Origin: Devosia sp. A16
GTDB taxonomy: Bacteria > Pseudomonadota > Alphaproteobacteria > Rhizobiales > Devosiaceae
Assembly (NCBI RefSeq): GCF_001402915.1
Contig: NZ_CP012945.1
Location: 1,312,001-1,376,000, forward strand
DNA length: 64,000 nt
Direction: 5' to 3'
The notes under the pieces: generated by a model
The model's input: only the letters and a program-made list of their open reading frames with translations
What the model was told of the DNA's origin: nothing
Database searches by the model: none
Translations under genes and position numbers: made by a program
Part shown: positions 56,370-64,000 of the stretch, piece by piece
Position numbering within the stretch: position 1 is the stretch's first letter
Layout of the letters: every line of letters starts with the position of its first letter

Positions 56370-57238
56370 CCGACCAGGCCCTTCCCCTCGCCACCGCCCG
56401 GGTCGAGCGCCGCACGCGGCTGTTCAACCTGCCGCACTTCGTCGCCCGCTCGATCACCTACCTGCTGCTGAGTCTCGCCGCCTTCGTCTCGATCTTTCCG
56501 TTCTTCTGGATGGTCGTCGGCGCCACCAACCGCTCGGTCGATATCGGCATCGGCAAGGCGACGTTCGGCGACCAGCTGTTCGTCAACGCCGCCAACTTCT
56601 TTGCCACGGTCGATGCCCCGCGCATCTTCTGGAACTCGGCCTTCATCGCGTTGGTCGGCACGGTGCTGACCCTCGCTGTCTCCTCGCTCGCCGGCTACGG
56701 CTTCGAGATGTTCCGCTCGAAATTCCGCGAGCGCATCTTCACCCTGATGCTGCTCCTGCTCTCGATCCCGTTCGCGGCGTTGATGGTGCCGCTATTCGTG
56801 ATGATCTCGTCGTTCAAGCTGGTCGGCACGGTGGCGGCGGTGGTGCTCCCCGGCATCGCCTCGATCTTCATCATCTTCTACTTCCGCCAGGCGACCAAGG
56901 CATTCCCCGGCGAGCTGCGCGACGCGGCGCGGGTGGACGGGCTCAACGAGTGGCAGATTTTCTTCTACATCTACCTGCCCACCATGCGCTCGACCTATGC
57001 CGCGGCGATCATCATCGTGTTCATGGCCAACTGGAACAATTATCTGTGGCCGCTGATCGTGCTCAACAAGCCCGAGCAGAAGACTGCGACGCTGGTCATC
57101 TCGTCGCTGACCTCGTCCTATACACCCGACTTCGGCATGATCCTGTTCGGCACCATCCTCGCCACGCTGCCGACGCTCATCATCTTCTTCCTGCTGCAGC
57201 GCCGCTTTGTCGAAGGCATGCTGGGCGCAGTCAAATAA
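56366..57238 (+). CDS. carbohydrate ABC transporter permease 2
   Basis: 290-aa MalG/UgpE-type permease. Hydrophobic segments (ITYLLLSLAAFVSIFPFFWM, IFTLMLLLLSIPFAALMVPL and others) and the EAA loop DAARVDGLNEWQIFFYIYLP. The C-terminus ends LQRRFVEGMLGAVK, the characteristic MalG tail. The open reading frame extends far upstream, but that part merely overlaps the binding protein and permease 1 in another frame. Overlaps permease 1 by 4 bp. Confidence 0.93.
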   Translation: MTDQALPLATARVERRTRLFNLPHFVARSITYLLLSLAAFVSIFPFFWMVVGATNRSVDIGIGKATFGDQLFVNAANFFATVDAPRIFWNSAFIALVGTVLTLAVSSLAGYGFEMFRSKFRERIFTLMLLLLSIPFAALMVPLFVMISSFKLVGTVAAVVLPGIASIFIIFYFRQATKAFPGELRDAARVDGLNEWQIFFYIYLPTMRSTYAAAIIIVFMANWNNYLWPLIVLNKPEQKTATLVISSLTSSYTPDFGMILFGTILATLPTLIIFFLLQRRFVEGMLGAVK

Positions 57239-57307
57239 CGACTAACCGCTACTTGTCCCGGCAGCAGGAATCGCTGCCGCTGGGCCCGATTTCTTGAGGA
57301 GAGTACC

Positions 57308-59317
57308 ATGACCATTCAGGCCCCCATCCGCTGGGGGATCATCGGCCCCGGCGCCATCGCCAAGGATTTCCGCCGTGGCGTGCTGGATTCCAAGCTCGGC
57401 AAGCTCGAGGCGATCGCCACGCGCAACCCCGGCAAGCAGAGCCTCAAGGACGATTTCCCCGAGGCACGTATCCTCGATGGCTATGACGCGATCCTTGCCG
57501 ACCCCAATGTCGACGCTATCTACATCGCGACGCCGCATACCGGCCACGCCGAATGGGCCATCAAGGCGGCCGAAGCCGGCAAGCACGTGCTGATCGAAAA
57601 GCCGATGGCGCTGAGCGCCTTCGAGGTGGATGCGATCATTCACGCGCACAAAAAGGCCGGCACCTTTGCCGGCGAAGCTTTCATGTACCGCCTGCATCCG
57701 CAGACCCAGAAGCTGTGGGAGCTGATCAACTCCGGCGTGATCGGCGAAGTCCGCTTCGTTACCGCCAGCTTCGGCTTCCAGATGGGCCGCTTCATCCCCG
57801 AGCACCGGCTGTTCGCCTCCGAACTCGCCGGCGGCGGTATCCTCGATGTCGGCGGCTATCCGGTGTCCTTCGCCCGCTTTGTCGCCGGCGCCGCTGCCGG
57901 CAAGCCGTTCCTCGATCCGGTCAGGGTGGTGGGCTCGGCCAGTCTCAATGCTGAAGGCACCGACAACCTGGCGGCCGCCGTGCTGCTGTTCGAGAACGGC
58001 ATCACCGCTCAGGTGAGCTGCGCCATCATGGCCAATCTCGAGAATATCGGCCGCATCATCGGCTCGGAAGGCACCATCGAAGTGCCGGCCTTCTGGTTCG
58101 CCAATGGTGACCGGGCCGGCGGCGACGGCAAGATCGACATCATCCGCAAGGACGGCAGCCGCGAGACGGTGAGCGTCGGCAAGCAGCGCCACCTCTATTC
58201 CTTCGAGGCCGATGCCGTCGCCGAGGCTATCCTTGCCGGACGGCAGGAATTCTCGGCGCCGGGCATGAGCTGGGCCGACAGCCTCGGCAACGCCCGCGTG
58301 CTCGACAAGTGGCGCTCCGATGCCGGCATCGAGTACTCGGTCGAAAAGTCGGTCACGCGCATCAACACGCTCACCGGCCGACCGTTGAAATCGGACGGTG
58401 CCGTCATTCCCAAGCGCAGCATCCCGGGCGTCCAGAAGCCGGCCTCGGCCGTGGCGCTCGGCTTCGAGGATTTCCGCACCTTCGCTTCGGGCGCCATCCT
58501 GCTCGATGCGTTCTGGGAGAAGGGCGGCAACATCTTCGACACCGCCTTCATCTATGCCGGCGGCTATACCGAAAAGCTGTTCGGCGAGTGGCAGAAGTCG
58601 CGCGGGGTGCGCGAGCAGGCGGTGGTGATCGGCAAGGGCGCCCATAGCCCGCTGGTCTATCCCGATGTCATCGGCAAGCAGCTGAGCCAGTCGCTCGATC
58701 GGCTGCAGACCGACTATGTCGATGTCTACTTCATGCACCGCGACAACCTCGACGTGCCGGTCGGCGAGTTCGTCGACGCCATGGATGCCGAGGTGAAGAA
58801 GGGGCGTATCCGTGGGCCGTTCGGCGGTTCCAACTGGACCCGCGAACGCTTCGACGAAGCCATCGCCTATGCCGATAGGCACGGCAAGCAGCTGCCGGGC
58901 GCGCTCTCCAACAACTTCGCCCTGGCGGAGATGCTCGATCCGATCTGGGCCGGCTGCGTCACCTCCTCGACGGCGGAGTGGAAGCAGTGGCTGAAGGCTC
59001 GCCAGATCCCCAATTTCTCCTGGTCGAGCCAGGCCCGCGGCTTCTTCACCGACCTCGCCGGCCGCGACAAGCGCGACAACGAGGAGATGGTCCGCGTCTG
59101 GTACAACGAGCAGAACTTCGTCCGCCGCGACCGGGCGATCGAACTGGCCAACCAACTCGGCAAGAGCCCGATCCACGTGGCCCTCGCCTATGTGCTGGCC
59201 CAGGACTTCCCGTCGATCCCGCTCATCGGCCCGCGCAAGCTCGCCGAACTCGACGACAGCATGAACGCCTTCGACATCAAGCTGACGCCGGAACAGGTGG
59301 CGTGGCTGGAGGGGTAA
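57308..59317 (+). CDS. Gfo/Idh/MocA dehydrogenase-aldo/keto reductase fusion
   Basis: 669 aa, two enzymes in one. Residues 1-345 are a Gfo/Idh/MocA-type dehydrogenase: NAD(P) site IRWGIIGPGAIAKDF, catalytic EKP at 97-99 (IEKPMAL) and GGGILDVGGYPVSF. Residues about 360-669 are an aldo/keto reductase with the full tetrad: Asp411 and Tyr416 (FDTAFIYAGG), Lys443 (IGKGAH), His477 (MHRDN). The second half lacks the usual AKR opening (LGxTGLxVSxIGLG). The start at 57308 follows GAGGAG. Last gene of the sugar operon; it probably acts on the imported sugar. Confidence 0.92.
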   Translation: MTIQAPIRWGIIGPGAIAKDFRRGVLDSKLGKLEAIATRNPGKQSLKDDFPEARILDGYDAILADPNVDAIYIATPHTGHAEWAIKAAEAGKHVLIEKPMALSAFEVDAIIHAHKKAGTFAGEAFMYRLHPQTQKLWELINSGVIGEVRFVTASFGFQMGRFIPEHRLFASELAGGGILDVGGYPVSFARFVAGAAAGKPFLDPVRVVGSASLNAEGTDNLAAAVLLFENGITAQVSCAIMANLENIGRIIGSEGTIEVPAFWFANGDRAGGDGKIDIIRKDGSRETVSVGKQRHLYSFEADAVAEAILAGRQEFSAPGMSWADSLGNARVLDKWRSDAGIEYSVEKSVTRINTLTGRPLKSDGAVIPKRSIPGVQKPASAVALGFEDFRTFASGAILLDAFWEKGGNIFDTAFIYAGGYTEKLFGEWQKSRGVREQAVVIGKGAHSPLVYPDVIGKQLSQSLDRLQTDYVDVYFMHRDNLDVPVGEFVDAMDAEVKKGRIRGPFGGSNWTRERFDEAIAYADRHGKQLPGALSNNFALAEMLDPIWAGCVTSSTAEWKQWLKARQIPNFSWSSQARGFFTDLAGRDKRDNEEMVRVWYNEQNFVRRDRAIELANQLGKSPIHVALAYVLAQDFPSIPLIGPRKLAELDDSMNAFDIKLTPEQVAWLEG

Positions 59318-59332
59318 TCTCTCCGGGGCAAA

Positions 59333-59474
59333 CTGAAGCAGATGGCCCCCTCCCATCCTCCCCCATAAAGGGGGAGGTGCCCCGCCGGAGTAATTGGCAC
59401 AATCGAACCACAACCTCGACTCTTCACCTCCCCCTTTATGGGGGAGGCCGGGAGGGGGCCGTCTCTGTCAGTCA
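59333..59474 (-). repeat. dispersed ~140-bp inverted-repeat element, copy C
   Basis: Reverse orientation relative to copies A and B. It lies between the convergent fusion gene and SRPBCC gene, and its end overlaps the SRPBCC stop codon (TCA at 59472-59474). The outer and inner arms match copies A and B; the central part is diverged. Confidence 0.9.
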
Positions 59475-60209
59475 CCCCGCCTTCACGAACCGCTGTCGCC
59501 ACCACGCCGTCCAGCGCTGCTCCAGTGCCGCGAACGCCGCGTCGGAGAGCCCGAACGTCGTCAGCAGCGCCGTGCCGCCCCCATTGGGCCCGGCGTTCGG
59601 CGTGGGCTGGTCGGTGATCACCATCAGCCCGTCACCCCAGCTATCCACGCTCATCGCCACCTGGCGCGCGCTGCGATGCCAGACCGTGCCGGTGACCGTC
59701 TCGCCCACGGGCAGCGCAAACGAGACCTTGCTGCCGTCGGCGGCGTTCCACAACGCCTCGAGCTTCAGCGCCGCGACCGGCAGGGCCCCGGGTGCTTGCA
59801 GCCGGCCTGAAAGGAACAACGTGCGCCGCTTCGCGCCCGGATGCCGTTCCAGCAGGAAGCGCAACTGCTGGAAGAAGGTGGTCCAGCCCTCCCAGGTATC
59901 CTCGTAAAAGCCATTCCAGTCAGTCGATACCGTGCCGCTGCGCACCATACGCAGCACGGTGCCGCCGGGCGCTGCGCGGAGCTCGACCCGGTCGGCAACG
60001 CCCTCGTACTCGCCGAAGGAGATGACCCGGTTGGTTTCATCCGCCTCGGCATGGTCCTCGAAGATGAACCTGATCTCGTCGCCGAGCGTATCGGCATCCC
60101 AGCCGAACCAGTTGAGCAACTGCTCGGGCTCGCGCATTGCTGCCCACACCGTCTCGACCGGCGCGGCAATGGTCATCTCGACGATGACACGATCCTCTTT
60201 CTCGCTCAT
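59472..60209 (-). CDS. SRPBCC (START/AHSA1-like) domain protein
   Basis: 245 aa. N-terminal AHSA1-type domain, about residues 5-140: VEMTIAAPVETVWAAMREPEQLLNWFGWD is the typical first strand and helix. FEDHAEADETNRV and WEGWTTFFQQLRFLLE follow. The last ~100 residues (LQAPGALPVAALKL onwards) form a second, less clear segment. These proteins bind hydrophobic ligands. Ten bases downstream of an ArsR-type regulator on the same strand, a frequent pairing. The stop codon lies within repeat copy C. Confidence 0.83.
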   Translation of the reverse strand: MSEKEDRVIVEMTIAAPVETVWAAMREPEQLLNWFGWDADTLGDEIRFIFEDHAEADETNRVISFGEYEGVADRVELRAAPGGTVLRMVRSGTVSTDWNGFYEDTWEGWTTFFQQLRFLLERHPGAKRRTLFLSGRLQAPGALPVAALKLEALWNAADGSKVSFALPVGETVTGTVWHRSARQVAMSVDSWGDGLMVITDQPTPNAGPNGGGTALLTTFGLSDAAFAALEQRWTAWWRQRFVKAG

Positions 60210-60219
60210 TTCGTGCTCC

Positions 60220-60816
60220 TCAGTTGACCCTGCCGGTCGCCCTGCCCTTGATCGCGGGATGTGCGCCGATCAGCAGGCGGTAGCGTCGCCCCTCCTCCTT
60301 GGCTTGGAACTCCTCCGCCAGGCTCGCGACCATGGCCGCCAGCTGCTCGGCAAAGCGCTCGACATCCTGCGGCGCGGTAAAGCCGATATCCGCCTCGATG
60401 GTGAAGGTGAGGAGGCGCGTCCCCTCCTCGGCGGCCGCGGCCTGCATCCGGGTCACCTCGCGCACCGTCTCGGCCGCCCGCGCCACCAGGTATTCGGCGG
60501 CAAAGCGATCCTGCTTCTCCGCCACCGGCGATCCCCCAAGGATCGCCGGATCGACTATAAATGACCCTGCCTTCGCCACGAACAGCCGCTCGGTGAAGCC
60601 GCGGCGCTGCCGTTCGCCCGCCGGCATCACCAGGCCTGCCTTTTCCAGTGCATGCAGGTGATATCCGAGCTTCTGGCGCGGCAGCTCCAGCGTCGCCGCC
60701 AGCGTTGCCGCCGAGCCCGGCTCGCGCAGCAAGGCCAGCATTTTCAGCCGCAACGGCGTCATCGCCTGTCGCGCCTTGGCCGCATCGTCGATCAGGACCG
60801 GGGGGACATTCCTCAT
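60220..60816 (-). CDS. ArsR-like winged-helix regulator
   Basis: 198 aa. Winged helix at the N-terminus: MTPLRLKMLALLREPGSAATLAATLELPRQKLGYHLHALEKAG (quoted by its ends), with wing GFTERLFVAKAGSFIV. The C-terminal half is helical (about residues 75-160) and ends with LLIGAHPAIKGRATGRVN. No metal-binding cysteines. Likely represses itself and the SRPBCC gene. A GACA-N8-TGTC dyad sits upstream of the start. Confidence 0.85.
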   Translation of the reverse strand: MRNVPPVLIDDAAKARQAMTPLRLKMLALLREPGSAATLAATLELPRQKLGYHLHALEKAGLVMPAGERQRRGFTERLFVAKAGSFIVDPAILGGSPVAEKQDRFAAEYLVARAAETVREVTRMQAAAAEEGTRLLTFTIEADIGFTAPQDVERFAEQLAAMVASLAEEFQAKEEGRRYRLLIGAHPAIKGRATGRVN

Positions 60817-60833
60817 CCGCCATGGTTAGTATA

Positions 60834-60849
60834 GACAAATATTCCTGTC
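60834..60849. promoter_or_regulatory. candidate operator of the ArsR-like regulator
   Basis: GACA-aatattcc-TGTC, 17 bp upstream of the regulator start (60816), in an AT-rich stretch. Short arms, so only tentative. Confidence 0.4.
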
Positions 60850-60854
60850 AATTG

Positions 60855-60986
60855 ATGCTGTGGTCGCGCGGCACCCGCTTCTTCCAGCGTCGTGATGGGC
60901 GTTGGCAGATGATCCATCAGCACGTCTCGTTCCCTTACGACCAGGAAACTGGGCGCGCCGTGCTCGGTATCGAGCCGGCGAGTTGA
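60855..60986 (+). pseudogene. C-terminal remnant of an NTF2-like (SnoaL-type) protein
   Basis: The frame ending at 60986 reads MLWSRGTRFFQRRDGRW then QMIHQHVSFPYDQETGRA. This is the closing strand pair of NTF2-like/SnoaL proteins (pattern FRRxDGRWxxxHQHxSxPYD). Only about 43 residues remain, with no barrel-forming first half upstream, where the ArsR gene begins. Interpreted as a 5'-truncated gene fragment. The remaining bases to 61140 show no gene and must carry the dctQM promoter. Confidence 0.6.
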
Positions 60987-61140
60987 CGGCGATCACAACC
61001 ACCGGGGAAAACGCCTCCCCCGGTTGACGCGCCAGCGCGAGCATGTTGCCTTGGCGGAAGAGAACTCGCCGCCTGAAGCGAGACCGCCTAGGGAACAGGG
61101 CAGCCGGCCACTCGCCGCCTGCCGGGAGGAACGGCCGCCG

Positions 61141-61746
61141 ATGGCGCTGGCTTTGCGCTTCACGCGCCTCATCGACGAATTGAGCCGCCGGGTCGGGCTC
61201 GTGGCCATCTGGCTGGTGCTGTTTTCCGCGCTGGTCTCGGCCTTCAACGCCATTTTTCGCTACTCGATCAGCGGCATGATCTGGCTCGAACGCAGCTATG
61301 GTGGCGGTCTCTTCGGCGGGCTGGTGGCGTTCTACACCCAGTACTCCAACGTCCTCAGCGAATCCGTCTGGTACATGTTCGGCGGCATGGTGATGCTGGG
61401 CGGGGCCTGGACGCTGAAGCTCAACGAGCATGTGCGCGTCGATCTGTTCTATGGCGCCATCAGCGAACGGGCGCGCACCTGGATCGACCTGCTCGGCGGG
61501 CTGTTCTTCCTCTTGCCGCTCTGCATCCTGCTCATCTGGTTCACCTGGCCCTGGTTCCTGCAGGCCTGGACGCAGAACGTCATGTCCAACGCCGCGGGCG
61601 GGTTGCCGCGCTGGCCGGTGCGCCTGATGCTGCCATTGGGCTTCGCCGTGCTGCTGCTGCAGGGCGTCGCCGAAATCATCAAGTGCATCGCGGCGCTCAC
61701 CACTGACTATGTCCGCGAGTTCGCCTACGAGAAGCCGCTGCAATGA
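61141..61746 (+). CDS. dctQ: TRAP transporter small permease (DctQ)
   Basis: 201-aa membrane protein with four helices (VGLVAIWLVLFSALVSAFNAIFRY, VWYMFGGMVMLGGAWTL, LLGGLFFLLPLCILLIWFTW, LMLPLGFAVLLLQGV) and the family hallmark LNEHVRVDLFY. The start at 61141 follows GGAGG. Its stop overlaps the dctM start (ATGA). Forms the membrane complex with DctM; the binding protein is encoded convergently at 63304. Confidence 0.92.
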   Translation: MALALRFTRLIDELSRRVGLVAIWLVLFSALVSAFNAIFRYSISGMIWLERSYGGGLFGGLVAFYTQYSNVLSESVWYMFGGMVMLGGAWTLKLNEHVRVDLFYGAISERARTWIDLLGGLFFLLPLCILLIWFTWPWFLQAWTQNVMSNAAGGLPRWPVRLMLPLGFAVLLLQGVAEIIKCIAALTTDYVREFAYEKPLQ

Positions 61747-63227
61747 TCGACGTGATCCGCGACAACATGGCGCCGATCATGTTCGGCGGGCTGGTGCTGT
61801 TTCTGATCATCGGCTACCCGGCTGCCTTTTCGCTCGCCGCGATCGGCCTGTTTTCCGGTCTGGTGGCCATCGAGCTCGGGCTGATCGCCCCGAACTTTCT
61901 CGGCAACCTCACCTACCAGCTCTATGGCGTGCTCAGTAACGAGCTGCTGCTCGCCATTCCGTTCTTCACCTTCATGGGCGTGATCCTCGAGAAATCCGGT
62001 CTGGCCGAGGACCTGCTCGAAGGCTTCGGCCAGCTGTTCGGCGGTATTCGCGGCGGGCTCAGCTATGCGGTGATCATCGTTGGCGCGATTCTCGGCGCCA
62101 TCACCGGCACCGTCGCCGCCTCGGTGATCGCCATGGGGCTGATCTCGCTGCCGGTGATGATGCGCTATGGCTACAACGTACGCCATGCCACCGGCGTCAT
62201 CGCCGCATCGGGCACTATCACTCAGCTGATCCCGCCTTCGCTGGTGCTGATCGTCCTCGCCGACCAGCTGCAGCGCTCGCCGGGCGAGATGTATATCGGC
62301 GCCACCGGCGCCTCGATCGTCCAGGTCCTGTTGTTCATGGGCTGGGTGTTCATCCTCTCGATCATCCGCCCCCAGGATGTTCCCGCCCTGCCGCCCGAGG
62401 CGCGCACCCTGCGTGGCTGGCCGCTCTGGGCGAAGATCATCCGCGGCACGGTGCCGAGCCTGGCGCTGATCTTCATCGTGCTCGGCACGATCCTGCTCGG
62501 TCTCGTCACGCCCACCGAGGCCGGCGCCATGGGCGTCGTCGGCGCCATCCTCCTCGCCTGGTTCAACAAGCGGCTGAGCTGGAGCCTGATGTGGGACGGC
62601 ATGAACTCGACCATGCGGCTCACCGCCATGGTGGTGTTCATCCTGCTCGGCGCCCGCGTCTTCAGCCTGGTCTTCCAGGGCGTCGGCGGCGGCCACTGGA
62701 TCGAGCACATGCTCTCTCACCTGCCGGGCGGCGTCGTCGGCTTCCTGATCTTCGTCAACCTCTTCATCTTCGTGTTGGCGTTCTTCCTCGATTTCTTCGA
62801 GATCGCCTTCATCGTCATCCCGCTGCTGGCGCCGGTCGCCGAAGCCATGGGGATCAACCTCGTCTGGTTCGGGGTGATGATCTGCGCCAACATGCAGACC
62901 AGCTTCATGCACCCGCCCTTCGGCTTCGCGCTGTTCTACCTGCGCGGCATCGTGCCCCGCGACAAGGTGAAAACGCGCGACATCTACATGGGCGCCATCC
63001 CCTGGCTGGTGCTGCAACTGATCCTGGTCGGCATTCTCATCGCCTTCCCGGAGCTGGTGACCTTCTTCCTCGACAAGACGCCGGAGGTGGACCTAGACAC
63101 GGTGCAGATAGTGCTGCCCTCCAGTGGTGGAGCAACGCCCGCGCCCACTTTCGAGGCCCCGCCACCACCTTCGTTCGGCGCCCCGGCGCCGAGCTACGAA
63201 GCGCCGCCGCCGCCAAGCTTCAACTGA
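61743..63227 (+). CDS. dctM: TRAP transporter large permease (DctM) with proline-rich tail
   Basis: 494 aa. Twelve or so hydrophobic helices including IPFFTFMGVILEKSGLAEDLL, SGTITQLIPPSLVLIVLADQ and the C-terminal FLDFFEIAFIVIPLLAPV. Sodium-driven import of organic acids. After the last helix (near residue 455) there is a tail of about 38 residues rich in Pro, Ala and Ser with repeated APPPPSF units, which DctM proteins normally lack. Overlaps dctQ by 4 bp. Confidence 0.93.
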   Translation: MIDVIRDNMAPIMFGGLVLFLIIGYPAAFSLAAIGLFSGLVAIELGLIAPNFLGNLTYQLYGVLSNELLLAIPFFTFMGVILEKSGLAEDLLEGFGQLFGGIRGGLSYAVIIVGAILGAITGTVAASVIAMGLISLPVMMRYGYNVRHATGVIAASGTITQLIPPSLVLIVLADQLQRSPGEMYIGATGASIVQVLLFMGWVFILSIIRPQDVPALPPEARTLRGWPLWAKIIRGTVPSLALIFIVLGTILLGLVTPTEAGAMGVVGAILLAWFNKRLSWSLMWDGMNSTMRLTAMVVFILLGARVFSLVFQGVGGGHWIEHMLSHLPGGVVGFLIFVNLFIFVLAFFLDFFEIAFIVIPLLAPVAEAMGINLVWFGVMICANMQTSFMHPPFGFALFYLRGIVPRDKVKTRDIYMGAIPWLVLQLILVGILIAFPELVTFFLDKTPEVDLDTVQIVLPSSGGATPAPTFEAPPPPSFGAPAPSYEAPPPPSFN

Positions 63228-63243
63228 CCGCGCAGTCGGGATT

Positions 63244-63277
63244 CCCTCTCCCGCTTGCGGGGGAGGGAGTCCGACTG
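63244..63277 (+). repeat. short hairpin repeat, tailed class, copy 4
   Basis: CCCTCTCCC-gctt-GCGGGGGAGGGAG followed by CCGACTG. Between the convergent dctM and dctP. See 16667-16698. Confidence 0.8.
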
Positions 63278-63303
63278 CTGGCCTGGGCGTTGCGGCCGTG
63301 CCC

Positions 63304-63999
<696 letters not shown>

Positions 64000-64000
64000 G

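Noticed and set aside
57242-59413. 723-codon minus-strand open frame
   Set aside because: Antisense to the fusion enzyme gene and running into repeat copy C; composition is that of a shadow frame.

Overview
This is a GC-rich chromosomal window from an alphaproteobacterium, most likely in the order Hyphomicrobiales and close to Devosia-type genomes. That placement is inferred from gene content and layout: tandem Omp25/RopB-like outer membrane barrels, a CpdR response regulator beside N-formylglutamate amidohydrolase and hisN, a sigma-32-type promoter plus ROSE-type thermometer ahead of an Hsp20 gene, a PE-LIG-POL LigD next to Ku, and TRAP and carbohydrate ABC uptake loci. Species cannot be fixed without a search. 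No phage, plasmid, insertion sequence, CRISPR array or rRNA operon was seen.

Layout. 1-7300 (all minus): an M16C presequence-protease-like peptidase (cut by the window edge), an aldo/keto reductase, an ABC exporter half-transporter, a CpdA-like metallophosphoesterase and release factor 3. 7400-13250: an array of six intact ~22-kDa outer membrane barrel paralogs plus one decayed copy, all minus, each intact copy with its own terminator. An orphan terminator and a possible 23-aa ORF lie inside it. 13619-13857: two valine tRNAs (CAC and GAC). 14000-17700: cpdR, N-formylglutamate amidohydrolase, a possible 25-aa ORF, hisN and a lysophospholipase-like hydrolase. 17900-20800: heat-shock promoter, RNA thermometer and hsp20, then a small secreted DUF4087 protein, Dps and a bicupin. 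21366-27538: gltBD with a strong terminator. 27600-28700: divergent ohr/ohrR with two matching operators. 28800-36050: envelope and sugar-nucleotide genes (ankyrin protein, SGNH hydrolase, lytic transglycosylase, galE, galU, outer membrane barrel, NfeD). 36077-40664: SPFH protein and the Ku/LigD end-joining pair. 40924-45344: ferrochelatase, a DUF1007-NicO metal transporter fusion, and LysR and MarR-like regulators. 45499-47384: modE-modA-modB without modC. 47440-52025: KDPG aldolase, nadA, a DUF1508 protein, nadB and a ParDE-type toxin-antitoxin pair. 52043-59317: a sugar locus with PfkB kinase, AraC regulator, binding protein, two permeases and an unusual Gfo/Idh/MocA-aldo/keto reductase fusion. 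59472-64000: SRPBCC plus ArsR-type pair, an NTF2-like gene remnant, TRAP dctQM, and a convergent dctP cut by the window end.

Scattered between genes are several families of GC-rich hairpin repeats: a ~140-bp element with inverted ends (three copies), a ~32-bp hairpin with a CCGACTG-like tail (four copies), a ~200-bp nested palindrome, and a REP-pair unit.

Most genes are conserved housekeeping or uptake functions. The parts most worth a second look are the barrel array with its decayed member and mirrored terminator classes, the RpoH-promoter/ROSE unit, the two domain fusions (57308-59317 and 42032-43822), the repeat families, the orphan small ORFs, and the modC-less molybdate locus. No clearly new multi-gene system was identified.
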